A stretch of 64,000 nt of DNA from Nocardioides hwasunensis (GTDB lineage Bacteria; Actinomycetota; Actinomycetes; Propionibacteriales; Nocardioidaceae), in NCBI RefSeq assembly GCF_014779665.1, contig NZ_JACXYY010000005.1, positions 366,906-430,905 on the forward strand, read 5' to 3'. The position numbers and the translations under genes are program-made. The stretch's first letter is position 1. Each line of letters opens with the position of its first letter. The notes beneath the pieces are model-generated. The model worked only from the letters and a program-made list of their open reading frames with translations, was not told the DNA's origin and did not search any database. Below are positions 42,845 to 53,001 of the stretch, piece by piece.

Positions 42845-44254
42845 TCAGTCGGGTGGTTCGTCGATGCGGGTGGTGCCGGTGTGGTCGCGTCGGTAGCGAT
42901 GCTCGTGGGGGCTGGTCCACTCGAAGACTCCGGGTTCGACCATGCGGTAGCGCCAACCGGTGTGGGTCTTGAGTCGGTGGTGGAACCGACAGAGGGCGGC
43001 GAGGTTGCCGGTCTCGGTGGGTCCGGTCTGAGGTCTGCCGTCGGCATCTGCTTCGTGGTCGAAGGCGACGATGTGGTCGATGTCGCAGGCTCGCGCGGGT
43101 CGGGCGCACCAGCTGAACACGCAGGTGCGGTCGCGGAGGGTGACGTGGTCGCGGATGCGGTCGGGGATCTTGTACGCCGGGGTGTTGAGCTGGTGGTGGA
43201 GGTCGATGACGGGCGTGACGGTCACCTCGGTGCGGGAGTCGGCGCACCAGGCCTGGATCTGGTCGAGGAGGGCGAGGCGTCGGGCGTGTTCCATCTGGCC
43301 GGTGGGACCGAACACGGTGGTGTCGCCGGCTGTGTGGGCGTCGAAGTGGGCGAAGAGGACGACCTGCCGCGCGGCCGGGAGGCCGTCCCGATCGTCAGCG
43401 TCGGTGCTGATGGTGTCGGACTTCGCTGACCCACCGCTCTGGTGGAAGAGGTCGAGAGCAGTCTGGGTGCGGGCGAGGTCACCGAGTGCCTTGGCGCGTC
43501 GGACGTCGAGGGACTCCTCGGACCCGAGGGCCTTCTGGGTGGCGGCGCCGTGGGCGAGGGCTCGGTCGACGTCGAGGCTGTCGGCGAGGTCGACCTCGGC
43601 CTCGATGCGGACGGTGCCGGCGAAGTGGACGTCTTGGCCGTGCACGGTCACATGCCTCGGGTCGACGTGGAGGTAGCCGTCCTCGGGATCGGCGGCCGGG
43701 TCCGGGGCGGCGAGGTCGAAGCGGGTGATGGTCTCGGCGACGAGCCGGTCGAGCTGGGCGGGGCCGATGCGTGCGGCGACGGCGGCGACCTGGGCGTCGA
43801 CCCACCCAGCTGCCTCGACAGTCAGGGCAGGGCTGGTGTGGATGGTGGCTTCGGCGACCGACCGTGCCCGCCAGGCAGGCACTGCGCCGGCGCGGACTTG
43901 TGCCCAGAGGCGGGGGAGACGGTGGCGCAGCTCGAGGGCGTGGCCGATGAGCTTCTTCGCAGACAGAGTGGAGATCCCGAGAACGGCACCGAGCTCCGCG
44001 ACGCAGAACTCCGCGACGACCGGGCACCCGTCACCGGCGATGGGCTCCTCGTGCTCACACCCCGGCACCGTGAACGCGGCGGCGGAGTGGATGGACTCGG
44101 GTGGGTGGAGGTCGGCCCACCGGGCGGCGACCTCCAGCAGGTCGGCCGCGGCCCGGTCCTCGGCGGCCTTCCGTTCCCGTGCCACCGCGAGCAGCGCTGA
44201 GGCGGAGAGGTCGTCTGCCTCTGCCTCGGGTGCGCCTGCCGGTGGGTCGATCAT
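42845..44254 (-). CDS. DUF222/HNH endonuclease-domain protein
   Basis: 469 residues. DUF222 region (EFCVAELGAVLGISTLSAKKLIGHALELRHRLPRLWAQVRAG, VEAAGWVDAQVAAVAARI, LDVRRAKALGDLAR) fills the first 330 residues, and the C-terminal HNH motif is CDIDHIVAFDHE...GNLAALCRFHHRLKTH. Such genes are repeated in actinobacterial genomes and associated with mobile elements. ATG at 44254. The truncated gene at 62974 is a paralogue. Cellular role unknown. Confidence 0.9.
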   Translation of the reverse strand: MIDPPAGAPEAEADDLSASALLAVARERKAAEDRAAADLLEVAARWADLHPPESIHSAAAFTVPGCEHEEPIAGDGCPVVAEFCVAELGAVLGISTLSAKKLIGHALELRHRLPRLWAQVRAGAVPAWRARSVAEATIHTSPALTVEAAGWVDAQVAAVAARIGPAQLDRLVAETITRFDLAAPDPAADPEDGYLHVDPRHVTVHGQDVHFAGTVRIEAEVDLADSLDVDRALAHGAATQKALGSEESLDVRRAKALGDLARTQTALDLFHQSGGSAKSDTISTDADDRDGLPAARQVVLFAHFDAHTAGDTTVFGPTGQMEHARRLALLDQIQAWCADSRTEVTVTPVIDLHHQLNTPAYKIPDRIRDHVTLRDRTCVFSWCARPARACDIDHIVAFDHEADADGRPQTGPTETGNLAALCRFHHRLKTHTGWRYRMVEPGVFEWTSPHEHRYRRDHTGTTRIDEPPD

Positions 44255-44338
44255 TTGTTCGATTGTATCGGCGACCACCGACAACGGCCGTCGGTGAACG
44301 GGATCTGTCGAGAGGTCGGGCCGGCGGCGGTAGCCCTT

Positions 44339-44373
44339 GGTTTCGACACGGTCGCTGCGCGACCTGCTCAACC
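44339..44373. repeat. Dispersed 35-bp repeat, variant copy (opposite orientation)
   Basis: GGTTTCGACACGGTCG...CGACCTGCTCAACC, the complement of the family outer ends (GGTTGAGCAG...TGTCGAAACC) with a changed middle. It lies in the 389-base gap between the HNH gene and rex, which otherwise has a GC hairpin at about 44516-44541 and the rex promoter. Confidence 0.7.
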
Positions 44374-44570
44374 GGCGGGCGAGGGTGTGCGCTCGCAGCC
44401 CGACCGCCGGCGACGTGTCGCGCTCGCGCTTGCCGACGGCACGTACCGCCACCGCGTTCGACGCACCCTGAGGAGCCCTCCTTTACGTCGTCGCCGACCC
44501 GAAGTGCAAGTCGAGGGGACCCCACCTCGGGTGGGTCTTCTCACGTGTGCTAGCCCGGCCGTCTGCCGTT

Positions 44571-44599
44571 TTGTTCTCCCGTTCACAAACTCCTACAGT
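44571..44599 (+). promoter_or_regulatory. rex-hem operon promoter with overlapping Rex operator
   Basis: TTGTTC (44571-44576), a 17-base spacer and TACAGT (44594-44599) form the promoter, 44 bases before the rex GTG. The 18 bases TTGTTCTCCCGTTCACAA (44571-44588) match the Rex site TTGTGAA-N4-TTCACAA perfectly in the right half and in four of seven positions in the left. Rex bound here would cover the -35, giving autorepression released by high NADH. Confidence 0.65.
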
Positions 44600-44643
44600 G
44601 ACGGAGTCCACGCGAGGTTCGCGGGGACTGGAAAGAGCAAGCT

Positions 44644-45315
44644 GTGACCGCACGGACCCCCGACTCTGCCCGGGACATCCCCGAGGCGACCGTCGCCAGG
44701 CTTCCCGTGTACCTGCGTGCCCTGACCGGCCTGGCCGAGGACGGCACGACCACCTGCTCGAGCGAGGAGCTCGCCGCGACGGCGGGGGTCAACAGCGCCA
44801 AGCTCCGCAAGGACCTCTCCTACCTCGGCAGCTACGGCACCCGCGGCGTCGGCTACGACGTGGAGTACCTCCGCTACCAGATCGCGCGCGAGATCGGCGT
44901 GACGCAGGACTGGCCCGTGGTCATCGTCGGCATCGGCAACCTCGGCCACGCGCTCGCCAACTACTCCGGGTTCCGCAGCCGCGGCTTCCGGGTCGTCGCG
45001 CTGCTCGACGCCGACCCCGACCGGCACACCGACGTCGTCGCCGGGCTCGAGGTCAGGAGCTTCGAGGACCTCGAGGCCATCGTGACCGAGCACGACGTGT
45101 CCATCGGCGTCATCGCGACGCCGGCCGTCGCCGCGCAGTCGGTCGCCGACCGGATGGTCGCCGCCGGCATCACCAGCATCCTCAACTTCGCGCCGACGGT
45201 GCTGACGGCGCCGGAGGGAGTCGACGTGCGCAAGGTGGACCTCTCGATCGAGCTCCAGATCCTCGCCTACCACGAGCAGCGCAAGGCGGTCGCAGGGTCG
45301 GAGGACGTCTCGTGA
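44644..45315 (+). CDS. rex: Redox-sensing repressor Rex
   Basis: 223 residues. The N-terminal winged helix ends in AGVNSAKLRKDLSYLGSYGTRGVGYD, the hallmark of Rex. The NAD(H)-binding Rossmann domain has VVIVGIGNLGHAL (G96-x-G98-x2-G101). Rex releases DNA when NADH/NAD+ rises. It heads the heme operon, and its stop overlaps hemA's GTG, so heme synthesis is tied to the redox state. Confidence 0.96.
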   Translation: MTARTPDSARDIPEATVARLPVYLRALTGLAEDGTTTCSSEELAATAGVNSAKLRKDLSYLGSYGTRGVGYDVEYLRYQIAREIGVTQDWPVVIVGIGNLGHALANYSGFRSRGFRVVALLDADPDRHTDVVAGLEVRSFEDLEAIVTEHDVSIGVIATPAVAAQSVADRMVAAGITSILNFAPTVLTAPEGVDVRKVDLSIELQILAYHEQRKAVAGSEDVS

Positions 45316-46598
45316 GCGTCCTCGTCGTGGGGATCTCCCACAAGTCCGCACCGGTCGACCTGCTCGAGCGGCTCGCCCTCGACGCGGACGGCACCGTCAA
45401 GCTGATCGCCGACGTGGTGGGCGGCGAGCACGTCACCGAGGCGACCGCCATCGTCACCTGCAACCGCCTCGAGGTCTACGCCGAGGTCGACCGCTTCCAC
45501 GGCAGCGTCGAGGACCTCTCCGGCCTCCTCGTCGCGCGTGCCGGGCAGTCCACCGAGGCGCTGCTGCCCCACCTCTACGTCCACTACGACGAGGGCGCGG
45601 TCTCCCACCTCTTCCAGGTGGCCGCCGGCTTGGACTCGATGGTCGTCGGCGAGGGCCAGATCCTCGGCCAGACCCGCGACGCGCTGCGGGTCGGGCAGGA
45701 GCACGGCACGGTCGGCCCTGCCCTCAACACCCTGTTCCAGCAGGCGCTGCGCGTCGGCAAGCGCGCCCACGCCGAGACCGACATCGACCGGGCGGCTCCG
45801 TCGCTGGTCAGCACCGCGCTCGAGCGCAGCGTCGTCCCCGTCGCGGGGGCGCGCACCCTCGTCGTCGGCGCGGGCGCGATGGCCTCACTGGCGGTGGCCC
45901 ACCTCTCGCGCGGCGGCGCGGCGAGCATCTCCGTGCTCAACCGCTCCGCGGGGCGTGCCCAGCGCCTCGCCGACGAGTACGCCGCCACGTCGCTGCCGCT
46001 CGACCGGCTGGCCGCGGAGCTGGCCGACGCCGACCTCGTCGTCTCCTGCACCGGCGCGCCCGAGCCGCTGGTGCGTCTGGCCGACGTGGCCGCGGCCCGC
46101 GTCGGCAGCGACCGGCCGCTGACGGTCATCGACCTCGCGCTGCCCCACGACGTCGAGCCGACCCTGGCCGACCTGCCCGGCGTCCAGCTGATCAACCTCG
46201 CCGGGCTCGCCGACGAGCTGCGCGGCCTCGAGGCGACCGCAGGCGTCGACGACGTGCGCACGATCGTCGGGCAGGAGATCGCCGCCTTCCTCGCCGTACG
46301 CCGGCAGGCGAGCGTGACGCCCACCGTCGTCGCCCTCCGGTCGATGGCCACCCACGTCGTCGACAACGAGATGGCACGGCTCGCCACCCGCCTCCCCGAC
46401 CTCGACGAGGCCACCCGCGCCGAGGTGCTGCAGACCGTGCGACGTGTCGCCGACAAGCTGCTCCACGAGCCGACGGTCCGGGTCAAGGAGCTCGCCGACG
46501 CCGAGCCGGCGGTGTCCTACACCGCGGCCCTCGCCGAGCTGTTCCGCCTCGACCCGCAGGCCGTGGACCGCGTCACCCGAGCGGACGGCAAGCCATGA
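45312..46598 (+). CDS. hemA: Glutamyl-tRNA reductase HemA
   Basis: 428 residues: converts glutamyl-tRNA to glutamate-1-semialdehyde, the first committed step of C5 heme synthesis. Catalytic Cys50 in IVTCNRLEVYAE, GISHKSAPVDLLERLA at the start, and the NADPH-binding LVVGAGAMASLAVAHL. The HemL partner is further down this locus, not adjacent. Starts four bases inside rex. Confidence 0.96.
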   Translation: MSVLVVGISHKSAPVDLLERLALDADGTVKLIADVVGGEHVTEATAIVTCNRLEVYAEVDRFHGSVEDLSGLLVARAGQSTEALLPHLYVHYDEGAVSHLFQVAAGLDSMVVGEGQILGQTRDALRVGQEHGTVGPALNTLFQQALRVGKRAHAETDIDRAAPSLVSTALERSVVPVAGARTLVVGAGAMASLAVAHLSRGGAASISVLNRSAGRAQRLADEYAATSLPLDRLAAELADADLVVSCTGAPEPLVRLADVAAARVGSDRPLTVIDLALPHDVEPTLADLPGVQLINLAGLADELRGLEATAGVDDVRTIVGQEIAAFLAVRRQASVTPTVVALRSMATHVVDNEMARLATRLPDLDEATRAEVLQTVRRVADKLLHEPTVRVKELADAEPAVSYTAALAELFRLDPQAVDRVTRADGKP

Positions 46599-47551
46599 GC
46601 AGCACCATCCGCCTCGGCACCCGCGCCTCGGCGCTCGCCACCACCCAGTCCGGCCACGTCGCCGACATGATCCGCGGGCGCCTCGGCCGCGAGGTGGAGC
46701 TCGTCGAGGTCTCGACCGAGGGTGACGTCAACCGCGCGCCGCTCGCCACGATGGGCGGCACCGGAGTCTTCGTCAGCGCCCTGCGCGACGCCCTCCTCGA
46801 CGGCCGGGTCGACGTCGCCGTCCACTCGCTCAAGGACCTCCCCACCACCCCCGCCGACGGCATCACGCTGGCCGCGGTGCCGCCGCGCGAGGACCCGCGC
46901 GACGTGGTCGTCGCCCGCGACGGGCTGACGCTGGGCGAGCTCCCGGTCGGCAGCAGGCTGGGCACCGGCTCGCCGCGCCGCGTCAGCCAGCTCCACGCGC
47001 TCGGCCTGGGCCTCGAGCTCCAGGGCATCCGCGGCAACGTCGGCACCCGGATCCGCAAGGTCCGCGACGGCGAGGTCGACGCGGTCGTCCTCGCCCGTGC
47101 CGGGCTGGCCCGCCTGGGTCGCCTCGACGAGGTCACCGAGGTGCTCGACCCGCTCCAGATGCTCCCCGCGCCCGGTCAGGGTGCGCTCGCCGTCGAGTGC
47201 CGCACGGCCGACGCCGAGCTCGTCGCCGCGCTGGCGCGGCTCGAGGACCCCTCCACCCGCGCCGCGGTCACCGCCGAGCGCGCGGTCCTCTCCACCCTCG
47301 AGGCCGGTTGCTCGGCCCCGCTGGGTGCCCTCGCCGACGTCGTCGAGGGCGACGACGGCGAGGAGCTGTGGCTCCGCGCGGTCGCGCTGTCCGAGGACGG
47401 CGGGCTCTCGGTGCGGATGAGCGCCACCGGCCCGGTCGCCGACGCCGCGGCCCTCGGCACACGCCTCGCGAGCCTGATGCTCGACGAGGGAGCAGCAGAC
47501 CTGATGACGGCATCACCCATCACGACAGCACCTTCGCAGGACCACCAGTGA
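46595..47551 (+). CDS. hemC: Porphobilinogen deaminase HemC
   Basis: 318 residues: polymerises four porphobilinogens to hydroxymethylbilane. IRLGTRASALATTQSGHVA, the VAVHSLKDLPTTP catalytic strand, RRVSQLHAL, and Cys239 in EAGCSAPLGA, which carries the dipyrromethane cofactor. ATGA overlap with hemA. Confidence 0.96.
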   Translation: MSSTIRLGTRASALATTQSGHVADMIRGRLGREVELVEVSTEGDVNRAPLATMGGTGVFVSALRDALLDGRVDVAVHSLKDLPTTPADGITLAAVPPREDPRDVVVARDGLTLGELPVGSRLGTGSPRRVSQLHALGLGLELQGIRGNVGTRIRKVRDGEVDAVVLARAGLARLGRLDEVTEVLDPLQMLPAPGQGALAVECRTADAELVAALARLEDPSTRAAVTAERAVLSTLEAGCSAPLGALADVVEGDDGEELWLRAVALSEDGGLSVRMSATGPVADAAALGTRLASLMLDEGAADLMTASPITTAPSQDHQ

Positions 47552-47564
47552 GGAACCAGCACGC

Positions 47565-49232
47565 ATGACGCGAGTACAGACCCCGCAGGCCAGCACGTCC
47601 GGAGCCAAGGTGGCGAGCCCCGCTCCGGGCTGGGTGTCGTTCGTCGGCAGCGGACCCGGTGACCCGGGCCTGCTGACGGTGCGCGCCGTGGAGCTGATCA
47701 GGTCCGCCGAGGTCGTCGTCACCGAGGCCCCCGACCACGCCGACATGGTCCGCACCCTCCTCGGCCTCGTCGAGGGCCCCGACGGTGACGTCGAGGGCGG
47801 CCCGGAGATCGTCGACGGCGGCTTCGGCGAGGACGGCCAGCCCCTGACCCACGCGGCCCGCGCCAAGGTCGTCGTCCGCCACGGCAAGAAGCAGCGCGTG
47901 GTCCGGCTGATGACCGGCGACCCATTCCTCTACGCCTCCGGCCCCGAGGAGGCGCAGGCCTGCGTGAAGGCCGGCGTCGGTTTCGACGTCGTGCCGGGTG
48001 TCTCCTCGGTGAGCGCGGTCCCGGCCTATGCCGGCATCCCGCTGACCGACAAGCGCCACAAGGAGATGGCTGTCGTCACCTGCGGCGACAAGGTCGACTG
48101 GAGCGCCTACGCCGACGACCGCACGCTCGTCCTGCTCTCCGGCGTCGGCAGCATCGGCGAGACGGCCGGCGCGCTGGTCGAGGCCGGCCGCTCGCCCCAG
48201 ACGCCCGTCGCGATCACCCGCGTCGGCACCACGACCGAGCAGCAGACCCTCGTCTCCACCCTGGCCACCGTCGCGGCCGACGTCCGCTCCGCCCGCATCG
48301 CCCCGCCCGCGATTATCGTGATCGGCGACGTCGTCGACCTGCGCCAGACGCTGTCGTGGTTCGAGACCAAGCCGCTCTTCGGCTGGCGTGCCCTCGTGCC
48401 CCGCACCAAGGAGCAGGCCGGCTCGCTGTCGCGTCGCCTCCGCGAGTACGGCGCGGTGCCCGAGGAGGTGCCGACCATCTCCGTCGAGCCGCCGCGCAAC
48501 CCGCTCCAGATGGACAAGGCCGTGCGCGGGCTCGTCGAGGGCCGCTACGAGTGGATCGCCTTCACCTCGGTCAACGCCGTGAAGGCCGTGCGCGAGAAGT
48601 TCGAGGAGTACGGCCTCGACGCGCGCGCCTTCTCCGGGCTCAAGATCGCGGCGGTCGGCGACAAGACCGCCCAGGCGATCGCCGCCTGGGGCCTGCGTGC
48701 CGACCTGGTGCCGTCCGGTGAGCAGTCCGCCGCCGGCCTGCTCGCCGACTGGCCGCCCTACGACGAGGTGCTCGACCCGATCAACCGGGTCTTCCTCCCG
48801 CGCGCCGACATCGCCACGGAGAACCTGGTGGCCGGCCTGATCGACCTCGGCTGGGAGTGCGACGACGTCACCGCCTACCGCACCGTGCGGGCCACCCCTC
48901 CGCCGGCGCCGGTGCGCGACGCGATCAAGACCGGCAAGTTCGACGCCGTCGTCTTCACCTCGTCCTCGACCGTGCGCAACCTCGTCGGCATCGCCGGCAA
49001 GCCGCACCCGTCGACGATCATCGCCGTCATCGGCCCCGCCACCGCCAAGACCGCCGAGGAGCACGGCCTGCGGGTCGACGTCCTCGCCCCGTCGCCCGAC
49101 GTGGAGGTCCTGGTGGACGCGCTGGCCGACTTCGGTGCCTCCCGGCGCCTGGCGATGCTGGAGGCCGGCGAGCCGGTCACCCGCCCGAGCGAGCGCACCG
49201 CGTCCGGTCGCCGCAAGGCCCGCGCCAAGTAG
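47565..49232 (+). CDS. hemD: Fused uroporphyrinogen-III C-methyltransferase and synthase (CobA-HemD)
   Basis: 555 residues with two domains. The N-terminal SAM-dependent methyltransferase (SFVGSGPGDPGLLTVRAVELI; RLMTGDPFLYASGPEEAQA; VVPGVSSVSAVPAYAGIPLTDK) makes precorrin-2 for siroheme or cobalamin. The C-terminal half is uroporphyrinogen-III synthase (EYGAVPEEVPTISVEPP, WIAFTSVNAVKAV, VVFTSSSTVRNLV). A conserved actinobacterial fusion. The DNA lies 13 bases after hemC. Confidence 0.94.
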   Translation: MTRVQTPQASTSGAKVASPAPGWVSFVGSGPGDPGLLTVRAVELIRSAEVVVTEAPDHADMVRTLLGLVEGPDGDVEGGPEIVDGGFGEDGQPLTHAARAKVVVRHGKKQRVVRLMTGDPFLYASGPEEAQACVKAGVGFDVVPGVSSVSAVPAYAGIPLTDKRHKEMAVVTCGDKVDWSAYADDRTLVLLSGVGSIGETAGALVEAGRSPQTPVAITRVGTTTEQQTLVSTLATVAADVRSARIAPPAIIVIGDVVDLRQTLSWFETKPLFGWRALVPRTKEQAGSLSRRLREYGAVPEEVPTISVEPPRNPLQMDKAVRGLVEGRYEWIAFTSVNAVKAVREKFEEYGLDARAFSGLKIAAVGDKTAQAIAAWGLRADLVPSGEQSAAGLLADWPPYDEVLDPINRVFLPRADIATENLVAGLIDLGWECDDVTAYRTVRATPPPAPVRDAIKTGKFDAVVFTSSSTVRNLVGIAGKPHPSTIIAVIGPATAKTAEEHGLRVDVLAPSPDVEVLVDALADFGASRRLAMLEAGEPVTRPSERTASGRRKARAK

Positions 49233-49259
49233 TCACCACGGCTGGGGAAGGATGAGCGC

Positions 49260-50255
49260 GTGACCGAGGAGCAGCAGATCGAGACCCCGCTCGTGCGGCC
49301 CCGCCGACTCCGGCGCACACCCGCGCTGCGGCGGATGGTCGCCGAGACCCATGTGGTGCCGAGCTCGCTGGTGCTGCCGGTCTTCGTGCGCGAGGGCCTC
49401 GACGAACCCCGGCCGATCGCGTCCATGCCGGGGGTCGTGCAGCACTCCCGCGACTCGCTCAAGGCGGCCGTCAGCGAGGCTGCCGAGCTCGGCCTCGGCG
49501 GGGTGATGCTCTTCGGCATCCCCGAGCACAAGGACGCCACCGGGTCCGGCGGCATCGACCCCGCCGGCGTGCTCAACCTCGCGATCACCGACGTGGTCGC
49601 CGAGGTGGGCGACCAGCTGACGGTCATGTCCGACCTCTGCCTCGACGAGTTCACCGACCACGGGCACTGCGGGCTGCTCACGCCCGACGGCGAGGTCGAC
49701 AACGACCAGACGCTGGCGGCGTACGCCGAGATGGCGCTCGCGCAGGCCGCGGCAGGTGTCGACATGGTCGGGCCCAGCGGCATGATGGACGGTCAGGTCG
49801 CCGTGGTGCGGCAGGCGCTCGACGCCGCCGAGCACAGCCACGTCTCGATCCTCGCCTACTCCGCGAAGTACGCCTCGGCGTTCTTCGGGCCGTTCCGCGA
49901 GGCCGTCGACTCCTCGCTCGTCGGGGACCGCAAGACCTACCAGCAGGACCCCGCCAACGCGGTGGAGGGCGTGCGCGAGGTGCTCCTCGACGTCGAGCAG
50001 GGCGCCGACATCGTGATGGTGAAGCCGGCCCTGGCCTACCTCGACGTGATCCGTCGGGTGCGCGACGCCGTCGACGTACCGGTCGCGGCCTACAACATCT
50101 CCGGCGAGTACTCCATGGTCGAGGCCGCCGCGGCCAACGGCTGGATCGACCGCGAGGCCGCGATCCTGGAGACCCTCACCTCGATCCGCCGCGCCGGGGC
50201 CGACGTGGTGCTGACCTACTGGGCCTCCGAGGCCGCGCGGCTCGTCCGCCGCTGA
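49260..50255 (+). CDS. hemB: Delta-aminolevulinic acid dehydratase HemB
   Basis: 331 residues: condenses two aminolevulinate molecules to porphobilinogen. The catalytic lysines are in [15 protein letters not shown] and [13 protein letters not shown]. The metal-binding loop is [15 protein letters not shown]: the first and third zinc cysteines of the E. coli type are present but the middle one is Asp, so the metal site is intermediate between zinc and magnesium types. Confidence 0.95.
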   Translation: MTEEQQIETPLVRPRRLRRTPALRRMVAETHVVPSSLVLPVFVREGLDEPRPIASMPGVVQHSRDSLKAAVSEAAELGLGGVMLFGIPEHKDATGSGGIDPAGVLNLAITDVVAEVGDQLTVMSDLCLDEFTDHGHCGLLTPDGEVDNDQTLAAYAEMALAQAAAGVDMVGPSGMMDGQVAVVRQALDAAEHSHVSILAYSAKYASAFFGPFREAVDSSLVGDRKTYQQDPANAVEGVREVLLDVEQGADIVMVKPALAYLDVIRRVRDAVDVPVAAYNISGEYSMVEAAAANGWIDREAAILETLTSIRRAGADVVLTYWASEAARLVRR

Positions 50256-50273
50256 GGCGGCTCGCCGCCCGCG

Positions 50274-51482
50274 TCAGGGGCTGAGCAGGCCGTCGATGCA
50301 GGCGTTGAGCGCCGGGAGGTCGAGCGCGGAGATGCCCGACGCCAGGCACTGGGTCTGCGCCTGCACCCACGTGAGGGTCGACGGCACCGCGGTCGGGACC
50401 GGCAGCGTGGGCACGACGGTGGGCAGGCTCGTCGGCACCGGAGTGGTCGGCGTGGCCGTCGGCGTCGTGGTGGGCGTCGGAGTCTGGGTCGGGGTGGGCG
50501 TCTGGGTCGGGGTGGGCTTGCTCGTCGGGGTGGGCTTGCCGGTCGGGGTGGGCGTCGCGCTCGGCGTGCTGTCGCCCTTGCCCCCGTCCTTGCCGCCCTT
50601 CCCGCCCTTGCCGCCGTTCGTCCCGTCGCTCGTGCCGCCCCGGTCGCCCTGGCCGCCGCCGGGCTTCGGCGGCGCCATGGACGTCTCCGGGAGCACCACC
50701 GAGCTGGGCGTCGAGGTCGGGACGGCGCTGAAGTCGCCGTCCTGGTAGGCCCGCATGATCTCGAGGACCAGGTCGACGTAGGCGTTGGAGTGGTTGTAGC
50801 GGTAGACCGCGGCGCGCTGGCCCTGCTCCTGGGAGAGGTCGTCGTCGCCCGAGCAGAGGTAGACCGCCGTCGCGAGCGAGGCGTCGTCGATGTCCTGAGG
50901 GTTGCGGGTGCCGTCGTTGTCGCCGTCCACGCCGACGACCGCCCAGGTCGAGGGGATGAACTGCATCGGGCCGACCGCCCGGTCGAAGCGGGTGTCGTTG
51001 TCGTACTCCCCGCCGTCGGTGTCGGGGATCAGCTGGGTGTGGTTCTTGCCGTCGAGCGCGACACCGTAGATGCCCGGTCGTGCCACGCCCTGCTCGTCGA
51101 GGGTGTTGCCGCCGAAGCGCCCGTGGTCGGACTCCACGCGGCCGACGGCGCCGATGAGCTCCCACGGCAGCTGGCAGCCCGAGTCGGCCTTGTCGATCAC
51201 CGACGCGGCGCGCTGGTAGGCGGCGAGGGCGGCCTGCGGGATGTCGGTGGGCTCGCCGGGCGTGACGGCGGCGGCCCGCTCGAGCGCGTCGTCGCCGACG
51301 CTGGCCGGCGCCTCGATGACCGCGGCGGGCAGGCTGGTGCCGTCGGGGAGCGTGTGCGAGCCGTCGGAGTCGGCGGTGGCGGTCTGGACCCCCACGCCCG
51401 CGAGGCTCGCGGTCCAGGCCGCCGAGAGGACGGCGAGCGGGATGATCGCGGTCACTCGATGGAGCCGGCCGAAGCTGGACAT
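50274..51482 (-). CDS. Secreted lytic transglycosylase-like protein
   Basis: 402 residues. A signal peptide ([20 protein letters not shown]) is followed by a soluble murein transglycosylase-B-type fold with catalytic Glu in [17 protein letters not shown], then [24 protein letters not shown] and [10 protein letters not shown] and [18 protein letters not shown] Gly/Lys and Pro/Thr repeat linker ([18 protein letters not shown]) precedes a short C-terminal segment with two cysteines. Acts on cell-wall glycan. It points against hemB, 18 bases apart. Confidence 0.9.
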   Translation of the reverse strand: MSSFGRLHRVTAIIPLAVLSAAWTASLAGVGVQTATADSDGSHTLPDGTSLPAAVIEAPASVGDDALERAAAVTPGEPTDIPQAALAAYQRAASVIDKADSGCQLPWELIGAVGRVESDHGRFGGNTLDEQGVARPGIYGVALDGKNHTQLIPDTDGGEYDNDTRFDRAVGPMQFIPSTWAVVGVDGDNDGTRNPQDIDDASLATAVYLCSGDDDLSQEQGQRAAVYRYNHSNAYVDLVLEIMRAYQDGDFSAVPTSTPSSVVLPETSMAPPKPGGGQGDRGGTSDGTNGGKGGKGGKDGGKGDSTPSATPTPTGKPTPTSKPTPTQTPTPTQTPTPTTTPTATPTTPVPTSLPTVVPTLPVPTAVPSTLTWVQAQTQCLASGISALDLPALNACIDGLLSP

Positions 51483-51668
51483 TGGACTACTTCCCCCTGG
51501 AGTCGGAACAGGTGCCGATCATGCCCCGTGCGGGGCGCCTCACACCTCGTCAACGACGAAACTTCGGCCCACGTTACGCGGCGGTTCACGTGTGGGCCAG
51601 TGCACAGCCCCGGACCCCGGGCGTACGCCGAGTGGGTGAGGCTTGCACGTCTGCGTGACAATGACCGG

Positions 51669-53000
51669 GTGACCTCCGCGACGACGACCACCTCGACGAC
51701 GGCGGCGAGCGAGGCGCTCTTCGAGCGTGCTCGAGCCGTGACCCCGGGCGGCGTGAACTCACCCGTCCGGGCGTTCAACGCGGTCGGTGGCACGCCGCGC
51801 TTCATCACCTCGGCGTCGGGCGCCTGGCTGACCGACGCCGACGGCAACGACTACGTCGACCTCATCTGCTCGTGGGGTCCGATGCTGCTCGGTCACGCGC
51901 ACCCCGACGTCCAGGCGGCGGTGGCCGGCGCGGTCGCACGCGGCACGTCGTACGGCACTCCCACCCAGCCCGAGGTGGAGCTCGCCGAGGAGATCGTCGC
52001 GCGCACGCCGGTCGACCGGGTGCGCTTCGTCTCCTCCGGCACCGAGGCCACGATGTCGGCGATCCGCCTGGCGCGCGGGGCGACGGGTCGCGACCTCGTG
52101 GTGAAGTTCGCCGGCTGCTACCACGGACACGTCGACCCGCTGCTCGCCGAGGCCGGCTCCGGCGTCGCGACGCTCGCGGTGCCCGGCACCAGCGGCGTCC
52201 CCGCCTCGTCGGCGGCCGAGACGCTGGTGCTGCCCTACAACGACCGCGAGGCGGTGTCGGCGGCCTTCGCCGCCCACGGGTCCCGGATCGCGTGTCTGAT
52301 CACCGAGGCCTCGCCCGGCAACATGGGCGTGGTCCCGCCCGCACCGGGCTTCAACTCCTTCCTCTCCGAGACCTGCCGCGCGCACGGTGCGCTGTTCATC
52401 AGCGACGAGGTGATGACCGGGTTCCGCGCCACCGAGCAGGGCGGCTGGGGACTCGACGGCGCGATCGAGGGCTGGGTGCCCGACCTGATGACCTTCGGCA
52501 AGGTCATGGGCGGCGGGTTCCCGGCTGCGGCCTTCGGTGGCCGGGCCGACCTGATGGCCCATCTCGCGCCCGAGGGCCCCGTCTACCAGGCCGGCACGCT
52601 CTCGGGGAACCCGGTCGCCACGACCGCCGGCCTCGCCACGCTGCGCCTCGCGACACCGGAGGTCTACGCCCAGCTCGACCGCACGGCCGAGACGATCCGC
52701 GAGGCGGTCACCGCGCACCTCTCGGCCGCGGGCGTGCCCCACGTCGTGCAGACCGCAGGCACGATGTTCTCGGTGTTCTTCCGCGACGGCGCCGTCCACG
52801 ACTTCGCCGAGGCGAGCACGCAGGACACCACGGCGTACGCCGAGTTCTTCCACGCGATGCTCGACCGGGGCGTCTACCTGCCGCCGTCGGCCTACGAGGC
52901 GTGGTTCGTCTCCGCGGCCCACGACGACCGTGCGGTGTCCACCATCGTCGACGCGCTCCCGGCCGCGGCCCTCGCGGCCGCCCGGGCGGGGGGACACTGA
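51669..53000 (+). CDS. hemL: Glutamate-1-semialdehyde 2,1-aminomutase HemL
   Basis: 443 residues; PLP enzyme making aminolevulinate from the HemA product. Lys278 in [11 protein letters not shown] binds PLP, with [18 protein letters not shown] and [16 protein letters not shown] present. GTG at 51669, with GACAAT six bases before it, may mean a leaderless transcript. The 186 bases before it, separating the divergent transglycosylase gene, show nothing else clear. Confidence 0.96.
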   Translation: MTSATTTTSTTAASEALFERARAVTPGGVNSPVRAFNAVGGTPRFITSASGAWLTDADGNDYVDLICSWGPMLLGHAHPDVQAAVAGAVARGTSYGTPTQPEVELAEEIVARTPVDRVRFVSSGTEATMSAIRLARGATGRDLVVKFAGCYHGHVDPLLAEAGSGVATLAVPGTSGVPASSAAETLVLPYNDREAVSAAFAAHGSRIACLITEASPGNMGVVPPAPGFNSFLSETCRAHGALFISDEVMTGFRATEQGGWGLDGAIEGWVPDLMTFGKVMGGGFPAAAFGGRADLMAHLAPEGPVYQAGTLSGNPVATTAGLATLRLATPEVYAQLDRTAETIREAVTAHLSAAGVPHVVQTAGTMFSVFFRDGAVHDFAEASTQDTTAYAEFFHAMLDRGVYLPPSAYEAWFVSAAHDDRAVSTIVDALPAAALAAARAGGH

Positions 53001-53001
53001 C

